From the NCBI RefSeq assembly GCF_932526225.1, contig NC_064034.1, positions 17,310,887 to 17,374,886 on the forward strand: a stretch of 64,000 nt of DNA, written 5' to 3'. Shown here piece by piece: positions 50,001 through 59,900 of this stretch. The first letter of the stretch is position 1, and the number at the start of each line of letters is the position of its first letter. The notes below the pieces were generated by a model, which had not been told where the DNA came from, made no database searches, and saw only the letters and a program-made list of their open reading frames with translations. The DNA comes from Nematostella vectensis. Its lineage: Eukaryota; Cnidaria; Anthozoa; Actiniaria; Edwardsiidae. Position numbers and translations under genes: made by a program.

Positions 50001-53000
50001 TAAATAACAGACACACTCAGACTAGGAAACCTAACATACAGAAGAAGACCAGGAAAGGTAAACAATATACAGAACAAGGCCAGGAAAAGTAAATAACAGA
50101 CACACTCAGACCAGGAAAAGTAAATAACAGACACACTCAGACCAGGAAACCTAACATACAGAAGAAGACCAGGAAAGGTAAACAATATACAGAACAAGGC
50201 CAGGAAAAGTAAATAACAGACACACTCAGACCAGGAAACCTAACATACAGAAGAAGACCAGGAAAGGTAAACAATATACAGAACAAGGCCAGGAAAAGTA
50301 AATAACAGACACACTCAGACCAGGAAACCTAACATACAGAAGAAGACCAGGAAAGGTAAACAATATACAGAACAAGGCCAGGAAAGGTAAACAACTCACA
50401 GAACATGGCCAGGAAACGTAAACAACTCACAGAACAAGGCCAGGAAAGGTAAACAACACACAGAACAAGGCCAGGAAAGGTAAACAACTCACAGAACAAG
50501 GCCATGAAAAGTAAACAACTCACAGAACAAGGCTAGGAAACGTAAACAACATAAAACAAGGCCAGGAACGTAAACGACTTACAGAAAAAAGCCAGGAAAG
50601 GTAAAAAACATACAGAACAAGGCCAGAAAAGGTAAACAAGACACAGAACAAGGCCAGGAAACGTAAACAACATAAAACAAGGCCTGGAAACGTAAACGAC
50701 TTGCAGAAAAAAAAAACAGGAAAGGTAAAAAACATACAGAACAAGGCCAGGAAAGGTAAACAAGACACAGAACATGGCCAGGAAACGTAAACAACATACA
50801 GAACAAGGCCAGGAAAGGAAATCAACACACAGCGCAAGTCCAGGAAACTTTTGCAACATCCCGAAAAACCAGTACTTCCATCTACATTGACTCCGCTGAC
50901 ATATACATAATAATACAGTGTTCTCGCCATAACTTTTGAGATCCAATATAAATACCTTCTTAAAGTTTTTTTTTACTTTTGCAGTTACTGGAGCTAGCTT
51001 CATCGTGCTAACTGGCTCCCTAAAAACAAGTACGCCCAACACAGCAAAAGTCAGCATAGTGGAAGGTAGGGTATTACCCTTTGACCTTGGGAGCCACACG
51101 ACTGTCCTTGTCAACGGATTGTCGGGCGGGACAGCATTTACAGAGTATATGTATCTTTCTTTGTTCTGGGCTATGATAACTGTCCTTAATGATAAGGTTT
51201 TTGAAGTTGGACAGAGAGAGGTAGTCACATGCACTGATAGCGATAAAGATTTTTATTGGAAACTCGTCGACGTATCCGGGTTTTGATTGTGACCTAAACA
51301 GAATACTAAATTGGGATGTTGTGTTGTGTGACTAGGGGCTCTTTTCTCTTTGGTTGTAATTCCAATATAAGTGGTGCTGATTACACGATACAGCCGGACC
51401 AGTCCCATAATGACTAGTCATTTTTGTTAAACAATTTCAATTTCAACATTCTTTATGTGTTACCTTGAATCTTTTGTAAAGTTTCGCACACTCGAAGGTT
51501 TTGTTCAATTTGCAGTTGGTTTCAGCAAATTCAACTCCAAAAACCTCCAATATCCACTATAATTACTGTAAATTGAATCTGGTTAACGTTTGATACCATC
51601 AATGTTAGTGACACTATTATTATCCCATTCAGATGGATTGATGGTCCAGATGGTCCCTGAAAGTATACTAGCGCTGCGCAAGGCCTTGCGTGAAATGCAT
51701 GACTTCACCATCAAGACCAGCCCCTCAACGAGCAACACGGTACAGAGTGTCAACATGGTCTGGGTGTTGCGCGATGTCAGCTCGGAAAGGTACCACGCCC
51801 AACGATCATTGATTCAGCCTAGACTCAGGGGCGCTATGGGGTTTTCTGTGTCGAGACGTCTCGAGGTTTGCGCTCTGGGACGAGCTCGCCTTGTGACATC
51901 ACACTTTTGATAGCCCAGCACAGGAAACCCATTTGAACGGAACTCCTGTAGTTGGGCTGCCACTTACCATCATCATATCGTTTTTTACTCGTTCGATTTT
52001 AGGGCTGGGCCGTTAACCCACTCACGGTATTCTTTGCCTCCCCCCCCCTCCCGTTTTACGCTCCTGCGCAAAAGCATGCATTTGCATCGTTTTATTCAAG
52101 TGTTATTCGGTGTATTATAAAAGGGTTTCTCAGACTATTTGTCTCTGTCGATATATATATCATTTTATATCATTTTTTGGCTAGTTCTTTTTCCTAGCTT
52201 TCTTACGCGCTAGTGGGCGAGTCGTCAGGACACGGTAATACGAGCATAAGAATCGTACAACATTTGTGGCAGCATTTCCAAATAAAGTTGGTAGTTTCTT
52301 TGTGTTACGGAGCACCAGCACCAAAAACACAATGGAACCAACTTTTGTCGCAGCAAAGGATAGACTGGTTCTTACTGTTGATCCGCTGTCTTGTTTTCTC
52401 CGTGTGAAACGCTATTGCAACTGCTTGCGTATGCCTGACGTCACTTTGCGAAAAGTTGATGTAGTAATACTGGATACATCTCCGAGTTTTGTAACAAAAA
52501 GGAGAACCATCTTCCAACAAAAACATTGATGCGACACAGTCGGTTCTTCACCTTTGCCATGACTGAACTCTCCCTCTACCCCTCCACAGCCATGTCAGCC
52601 CAATTGACGGTACCGTGTTGACGGAAGTCCCATCAATACGGGTTCACAGCAGCTGTGACTTCACTCGCCGCGAGGTCTACCGCATTCGCTGGAGTCACGT
52701 GTTTTTAAAGCGGGGTATCGACAATCCCTCTCGTGGGGTGTCCTCCCGGGGGCTCAGTCGACTTACGGGAGATTTAGCGCGTGCGTGTTGCGAAGCCCTG
52801 AGGGCGCACCTTCCGGGGCTGTACGAGGGGGGTCGGACGTGCTTGGCGTTGAGGGTCACCATGGATACCGAGACGGTAAGTGACTGATATCTTCTCTTTC
52901 CGGTCGTTATATGGATTGTTCTTGGTGATGCGTATTCCGTTCAAAAAGTTTTTCGCGCCGCCATTTAACGCGGTCGCAAGCCAGTACTGGGAATATTTTA

Positions 53001-53482
53001 AATACAGTATCATTTGTGGATTGAAAATTTCTTGCAAAATGATTTTGGAATGACCCAATCAGCCAATGTCAATTCTCAATCTTGAAACAAAAACCAGTCA
53101 CCCCTGAAACAGTTTCCGTACATTTTTAACGTTATAATATACATACATTAGCTCCTAAGAAAAGCATCGCCCATTTCAATTAGAAACGGAGTGATTGGTA
53201 GCCCCCCCCCCCCCCCAACTGCAAGGTGGGTTTAGAGAGGGGTTTTCTTTGACAAAGTTTGGGTGCGGCTACCAGCTCTAATCCGTTATGGTTTCAATAA
53301 TACTGTTATTGCTTTCCCCTCAGGCCGAGTATGCCATAGGCGCCAAGCAAGAGCCGCTTCCTGCAGAGATCATGGTAGATCTAGACAATGCTTTAGTGCC
53401 AGCTATGAACTCCGCTGCTCTCAAGTATGGCGGTGGCCCGCTAACACTGGAATTGTTTTTTAATATCATCGTTCTTTTCTAG
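41096..53482 (+). CDS. ZFYVE9/ZFYVE16-like: FYVE-domain endosomal protein, SARA/endofin homologue
   Basis: Early-endosome scaffold; vertebrate SARA presents Smad2/3 to TGF-beta receptors. Coding exons: 41096-42587, 42963-43138, 43399-43525, 43892-44119, 44455-44691, 45493-45546, 45794-45859, 46100-46173, 47339-47429, 47750-47847, 47997-48123, 48764-48846, 49129-49233, 49775-49922, 50985-51065, 51633-51789, 52590-52875, 53324-53482. Phases join into 1,262 codons plus TAG (human SARA about 1,425). Residues 1-497, one large exon, are acidic, Ser-rich and probably disordered. The FYVE domain is about 523-589, with WVPD (526-529), [10 protein letters not shown] (546-555), all Cys pairs and ARVCQVC (577-583), so PI3P binding should be intact. 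Residues 754-1262 match the conserved SARA/endofin C-terminal domain ([29 protein letters not shown]). One ancestral gene for both vertebrate paralogues is likely. Two introns carry junction-derived tandem arrays. Confidence 0.95.
46161..46985 (+). repeat. 93-bp minisatellite seeded by SARA exon 8/intron 8 junction
   Basis: The last 13 bases of exon 8 (TCAAGAGGAAATG) and following intron bases recur at 46250, 46343, 46436, 46529, 46628, 46731, 46837 and 46930. Spacings are 89, 93, 93, 93, 99, 103, 106 and 93. The larger spacings come from growing G-tracts after GCCTGTCT. Each unit contains TCTGGTCAAGAGGAAATG, TGTTGTCCTTGTG, TCATGTCTTATCGTCAT and GGTTTAATTTTGTTTT. The copy at 46731 keeps the real donor context ATGGTTGG; others read ATGCTGTG or ATGGTGTG. 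A 200-codon ORF through it reflects the 93-bp (31-codon) period. Confidence 0.9.
48256..48601 (+). mobile_element. MITE family B, copy 2
   Basis: 346-bp element with ends CAGGCCCGTTCCCAGG and the inverse of CAGGCCCGTACCCAGG. Flanked by CAATG at 48251-48255 and 48602-48606 (5-bp target duplication). Contains a G-tract of about 27 bases (48328-48354) and a C-tract near the right end. Opposite in orientation to the copy at 32740-33051. Inserted in SARA intron 11. Confidence 0.88.
49248..49550 (+). mobile_element. MITE family A, copy 1
   Basis: Begins TTACTGTCGAATCCGTTGTA and ends with the near-inverse TACAACGGATTTGACAGTAA. Terminal inverted repeats extend about 30 bp. The interior shares long blocks (GGATAGCCAGGGAAGTGCAC, TTTTACTGACGGAACAGAAA) with the copy at 61921-62214, in the same orientation. 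Inserted 14 bp after the donor of SARA exon 13. No ORF. Confidence 0.88.
49904..50850 (+). repeat. Minisatellite seeded by SARA exon 14/intron 14 junction
   Basis: The end of exon 14 plus its donor (CAGAACAAGGCCAGGAAAG|GTAAAC) is repeated through about 930 bp of intron. The first part has an 89-bp higher-order unit (CACACTCAGACCAGGAAACC, CATACAGAAGAAGACCAGG, AATATACAGAACAAGGCC). From about 50360 it becomes a simple unit of about 30 bp, CAGAACAAGGCCAGGAAAGG-TAAACAACA. More than a dozen copies keep the string AGGAAAGGTAAAC, a good 5' splice site. Read-through from the true donor meets TAA within the first unit. Confidence 0.92.
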
Positions 53483-53800
53483 AAAGAAGAATTTCGTATT
53501 ATTTCAAGTAGGGGAGGGACCTGGGACAAAGCTGAATTTCACATATTGGTGGAGAACCTGGTAATTCGAGTACTGTATTTTTAGGGGGAGTATGGGCTTA
53601 TTGGAATTAAAGCAAGTTATCAAGCTACTAATACGACTGACATACGTTTCCATACGAGATACAAACATTTTGAGAATAATACTATTATTCAATATATTTG
53701 AAATGAATTTTACGACACTGAAAACCAATTTATGTTCAGAATTTTGAGCAGTATTTCATATTTTATGCTAACCATAACTACCATATTTACCCATTAATTT

Positions 53801-53877
53801 TTTATTGTATCATAAGAATGTCACAAATACATCAAATAAAATATGGTATAAAACATCCAACTGTTTTGCCTTTTATT
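53801..53877 (-). terminator. RIC1 polyadenylation signals
   Basis: TTTATT (AATAAA on the minus strand) at 53872-53877 and 53801-53806, 110 and 180 nt after the RIC1 stop. The signals interleave with the one for the convergent SARA gene. Confidence 0.5.
53835..53840 (+). terminator. SARA-like gene polyadenylation signal
   Basis: AATAAA about 350 nt after the stop codon of the plus-strand gene, in the 504-bp gap before the RIC1 stop. Confidence 0.5.
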
Positions 53878-53986
53878 ACAATTCAAATAATATTTCTGTA
53901 CTAAATGTACATGTCTTCAAGTCTCATAAAATCAATATAGGTGCTCTATCCAATTTAATTTGTACCTTATCTATACTGTCCCCATG

Positions 53987-56900
53987 TTACATAAGATTGC
54001 ATTCACTTTCCTCTTCCTCTGTCTCGCCCTTCTCCGAAACTTCCCCTGCCTCTTCCTCAGTCCCCTCTTCAATGCTAACGCTCGTCCGTGAAGAGCGGCG
54101 CGGTGGCTCGGCAGGGGTTGTGACGTCGCTGGCGTCTTTAGGTGTTGCTTGCTTTGTCTTGGTTATGCTCTTGGCGAGGGCTTCGATGTATGGCTTGTGA
54201 AGGTTCATGAATAGATGATAGCCAAGACTGGGGAAATAGATGTAGATAAGTATTAGCGGCGGTGCGGTACTTGACAAACCGTGCGGAGCGTGAACTTGTA
54301 AGTGTCCGCTGTGGTCAGTTGTTGGTGGTGTTAATGCTGATACTGTTATAGTTGATGCTGTTATCGGCTGTTGTTGTTAATGATGTTTTTTTTGCCTGTT
54401 GTTGTTACTGCCTCTATAGTGAGCTTCATTTCATGCTGTTCTGTGATGACTCTTATATTTTGCAAGGTCTGTCCGGGGGTTTTTGGGGAACGGAGTAAAT
54501 CCTTTGATGTTTGGCAAGCAAAAGCATCTTTAGCGAAAGTAATAACCATAAGGTTATGTGGAATAATTCAAGGTTAAAGAATAATAACACCAGCAGCCCT
54601 TCCCCCCACACTCCCCCTATCAAAATGAGTCCTAGTGTTCAAGAGGACGTTTTTACATCATAATTCTGATCACGTTCGGTGATAATATGAACAAAGACTT
54701 ACCATTCCTGCTCGGCCCAAGCTTCTAGACATGCTATCCCATCATGCAATCTGCTAGCAGACTCAAGTGTGATGTCACTGAGGCTTGTCGCCTTCTCTAA
54801 GCATTGTGTGACAAGACCACTGTCACGCAATATCATTCCTAACAGGAACCACCAATCGTAGCACGCGGCTTCGATGAACTCCCGAATTAGGAATCTGTAA
54901 AATAACATATCAATATCAGCGGGTAGTGCATTCTTTAAGCTGATTGTTCCTCGTGATGTAATTGTGTTGGTGATTGGCGGTGATTACGGTGAAGATCAGG
55001 CGAGTACACAGGGTGGGCACCCCCCTTGGCGGCCAAATGTGTGTCATTTCTTATCAAGAAATCTTCGGATACTATGCTTTTTTTCATATGATACCTATGA
55101 CTGCGAACCCCCCCCCCCCCCCCCCCCCCCCCGACTACCCTAAGCCAATTCTGGGAACGCGCTGGAAGATTATGGTACTGTTATGGTGGTGTTATTGTGG
55201 CGGTGGTAGTTAAAAACTAAAGCTGATGATGATTATTATTTTGAAGACGGTAATAATGATGACGGTGGTGATGATGATCGTGATGGTGGTGCTGATGATT
55301 TTCAGGCCAATATTACGAGCGATTAAAGGAGGCTTTAACGCAGGGGAGGGTGATGGTAGTGACGATGGTATAGCTGGGTGCGTACATGAGGTAGACAGGC
55401 GAGGGTGATGGTAGTGACGATGGTATAGCTGGGTGCGTACATGAGGTAGACAGGCGAGGGTGATGGTAGTAAAGATGGTATAAAGAGGTGCGCACAAATG
55501 AGGTAGATAGGCGAGGGTGGTGGTAGTGAAAATGGTATAGCGGGGTGCGCACAAATGAGGTATGTAGGCGAGGGTGGTGGTAGTGAAGATGGTACAGCGG
55601 GGTGCGCACAAATGAGGTAGATAGGCGAGGGTGGTGGTAGTGAAGATGGTATAACGGGGTTGCGCACAAATAAGGTAGACAGGCGAGGGTGATGGTAGTG
55701 AAAATGGTATAGCGGGGTGCTCACAAATGAGGTAGATAGGCGAGGGTGATGGTAGTGAAGATGGTACAGCGGGGTGCTCACAAATGAGGTATGTAGGCGA
55801 GGGTGGTGGTAGTGAAGATGGTATAGCGGGGTGCTCACAATTGAGGTTTTTAGGCGAGGGTGATGGTAGTGAAGATGGTATAGCGGGGTGCTCACAAATT
55901 AGGTAGATAGGCAAGGGTGGTGGTAGTGAAAATGGTTTAGCGGGGTGCTCACAAATGAGCTGCGTGGGTGATGGTAGTGAAGATGGTATAGCGTGGTGCT
56001 CACAAATGAGGTATGTAGGCGAGGGTGGTGGTAGTGAAGATGGTATAACGGGGTGCGTACAAATGAGGTATGTAGGCGAGGGTGGTGGTAGTGAAGATGG
56101 TATAACGGGGTGCTCACAAATGAGGTATGTAGGCGAGGGTGATGGTAGTGAAAATGGTATAGCGGGGTGCTCACAAATGAGGTAGATAGGCGAGGGTGAT
56201 GGTAGTGAAAATGGTACAGCGGGGTGCGCACAAATGAGGTAGATAGGCGAGGGTGATGGTAGTGAAAATGGTATAGCGGGGTGCGCACAAATGAGGTAGA
56301 TAGGCGAGGGTAATGTTAGTGAAGATGGTATAGCGGGGTGCGCACAAATGAGGTAGATAGGCGAGGGTGGTGGTAGTGAAGGTGGCATAACGAGGTGCGC
56401 ACAAATGAGGTAGATAGGCGAGGGTGGTGGTAGTGAAGATGGTATAACGGGGTTGCGCACAAATAAGGTAGACAGGCGAGGGTGATGGTAGTGAAGGTGG
56501 CATAACGAGGTGCGCACAAATGAGGTAGATAGGCGAGGGTGATGGTAGTGAAGATGGTATAGCGGGGTGCGCACAAATGAGGTAGATAGGCGAGGGTGAT
56601 GGTAGTGAAGATGGTACAGCGAGGTGCTCACAAATGAAGTGAACTCACCGTATCTGGTCTAGTGCCCGCTGTGATCCAATAAACGCAAGTCGTGCTTCGA
56701 CCTCGTTGATGTCAATATATCCAAGCTCCTCCCCACCCCACACCGAATCCTCGTCGCCATCCATCGAACATATCACAGAGCTTGCCTCCGATGGCGCCCC
56801 ACTCAAACGACCAAGGTCATCCACTGAAAAAAAAAGTGGTCATGAAGCATGAAAGATAACACCAGGGAAACTAGGGGCCTTCCATGGAAACTTTTAGGTT

Positions 56901-59900
56901 AAAAGAAACGACCACGAAAACGACAATGGAATACGGTAAAATATGTTCTGCCTAGTATACAGCCTTTCTTCTCCAAACTGCGACAGTTTCACGTTGTAGG
57001 GACGACAGTGACATCCACGCTGAAGACCCACCTATCTCTATTCGCTATGCGACAAAAACAATGTCTCGCGCTTAATGAGTAAAATTAGTTGTACCTGTAA
57101 ACTAATTAACTGCCAAGTGGGGAATAGAGAAGTGAGTTTACGGCTATGCAGGTTGCATTCAACTCTGCAGACTAAGTGACTGCAGTGACTAAGTGGGATA
57201 GAGAGAAATGAGACAGGCAACTCTAAGCGAGTTGCATTAAACCTTGTAGACTAAATGACTGACTAGCAGTGGGAAAGATAAAAGTGAGTTGTACCTTTTT
57301 GTGGGTGAAGATGGGCGACTTCCTCGACGTCTTCTGCAGTTTCAAGGTCCTTCTGTTCCGCCTCTTCTTTTTGGCTGCTGGGAAAACTGCTGAAGGAGGA
57401 CGCAGATGACGGTAAACGATCTGGTAACAAAAGGAATCGTTACCATCGTCTCATCAAATCCGCGCTGTTAATCAACAGTATTAACGTACCAGCCTGTCAT
57501 TGGGTCAATCCAGCACATAAACCATCAGGCAAAAAACATCATTTTCATTATCATGACAATCACCATCACCATTACTACATCTATTAAAGGACGACAATCA
57601 TCATCATTATCGTCTCCATCACCATTACCACATTAATTAATACACAACAATTACCATCATCACGATCATCTTCAGTAGCAGCAACAGATACATTTCTTCC
57701 ACCAAACCTTGAGGATCTCCAAGACCGCATCACTGATATCAACTACATATAACTATCATCAAAGTCATCACGATCCACATAAATAAATAAACATCACCAT
57801 CATCTTTTTCATTATAATCATCACTATCACTATTATCACTTCCAACATCAACTTACCAATATCGACTTCAATAACATCATCCTGGTGTCTTTTACCATCT
57901 TCCTCTCATCACCACTAACACCCTAACTACACACCTCACCAACATAATCCTTCGACGGACGTTTTTTTTATCATCATCATGATCACTTTCATCACAATCA
58001 TTCTACAGAACTGTTATAAGTATAAGGTGTACACTAGACTACGTGTAGCCGATTTCTAGCGAAACAAATCCTCTAGTAGCTACGAAAGTAATCAGCTACA
58101 TGTATAAGCTAGTACACAATCACTTGTCTTAGTCACATTTTTTTAACAAATGTTGGTGAGGGTTGCCTGTCGGAGTACAGAACAAGAAGGAGAGACTTAC
58201 ACGATTTAACCATGCCACAGGGAACCGAGTTCCCGGGACATTCGATAGATGGTAGCCGAACTAGGAGCGCCAGCAACAATTATTTCTCGCAAAAGCATTG
58301 AGAAAAACGTTCCCTTGGTTAAAAACCACTCGGTCGCCATAATAAGCAGCCTTCCTATTGGCGCCATGAACACTCCAAAAAATATGCTGGACTAACCAAC
58401 ATGTACACTCTCATACGAGAATCCGTATTAACCACATTCCTGAGACAAAATAAAACACATGCTAATAACTCCCTTGGAAAATCACGTGACAAGGGACGGA
58501 CAGGTACCTTGAAAAAAAAAAACGAGCAGAACCAAAATGTAAGAAAAAAAAGCACGAGGAAACCAAGGAATAGAAAAAAAACATGTTCACTCAACAAAAA
58601 ACTACTTCACATACCACCCCACCACCTCTCTCCTGCAATATAAAGCATTGAAAATAAGCAATAAAAAAATATGATGGAGCACTAGGTTAGGAGCCTTGCT
58701 GTGTTGTCCCCCCTCCCCCTGCATTATAATAAAAGCGTGTCTGTGCCATCAGAAAACAAGTAGAGCGCAGTCGCTGTAGTGGAGCGGGAGAGTCTATGTA
58801 GATTAAAAAAAAACCGATGCACGTTTTACGCCTTTATCAACAAGATAATCGTCTGGCAAGATACGGTTTTTTGTTCAATTAGGATTTTAAGGGTTCCTTT
58901 AAAAAAGTGTAACAGATTCTATTACAAATTCTATTGAATTGTGACACGCATAGAATCAAAAAGCCCAAACTGTCGTGATCTCGTACCAGAACAATGAATA
59001 AAATACACCAAAAACTGGAATTCGACTCTGCTAAATTTTCGTCTTTAATAAGACTTCTTCAGGGCAGATTCTGCCCTGAAGAATTGTATTTGTGACACGC
59101 CATTCAAGTGACAATTTTAATCTTTGATATATTTTAATAATGAATGCCTTGCAGACTTGAAGGAATCACTTTCAGATCCAGAGAGTTAAAAGTAATAGAA
59201 TTTTAAAGACGAGAGATGTCAAATTACCATTTATCGCGTTGTTGTGCCTCAGGTAGAATGATAAAAATACCCACAAATACCATAAAAGTTCTATTAAGCC
59301 TATATATATTAAGTCCCTCTCTCTTTGTAAGGTACCTCACCTGAGAAGCATAAAATAAAAAGTAGAACTTGATAAGTTAATCACGCTTGGTTAAAATGTT
59401 AGAAGGACACCAAATGTCATTGTTAATGTAGAGACAAACGTAGTATACAGAAAACATCTGAGAATGCCTAGTTTCGACCAACGGGATAATGAAATGTTGA
59501 AATAACAAGCGCCCGGAGGGATATAGTTTTTACGGTACACAAATGATGGAACGTAACGGCAACCGGAATTCATCAAGAAACACAAAATACACAATCGGAC
59601 CTAATGAATAGTTTAAGTAGAAAATAAAATATAGTAGAAATCCTCTTGGCTTCCAAGAAATCGTTACAAGGTTCAGCTCGGACAGAGTTACGATAGACAA
59701 ATAAACGTAAAGCGGTGTGACGCAGACTGCGTAGACGAGCAAGGAGCTGAGAACCATGCGGATTGCAGAGCGGAATCTCTTGGAACGCCTTTCTTGTTGA
59801 GCTGCCGGGAGGTGGATGGCGGCTTGGGAGTGCACAAGCCTCCGTATGATCACCAAGTTAATGGTTACAGTGCAAACGACAGTAACGAGATAGAGGCCGT

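Noticed and set aside
46219-50850. CRISPR-like array
   Set aside because: Units are contiguous tandem repeats without unique spacers, in a eukaryotic intron.
50520-51234. Minus-strand Cys/Phe-rich ORFs ([13 protein letters not shown]-type)
   Set aside because: Reverse-strand reading of the SARA intron 14 array; repeat-derived and opposite to the gene.
55210-56631. 473-codon minus ORF of HLHYHHPRLSTSFVRTP-type repeats
   Set aside because: A 57-bp intronic array gives a stop-free 19-codon period in several frames; no non-repeat domain.
58201-58381. Alternative minus reading from ATG near 58343 (MATEWFLTKGTFFSM...)
   Set aside because: It hits TAA just before the 58201 donor. The shorter exon starting at 58260 joins both neighbours in phase.
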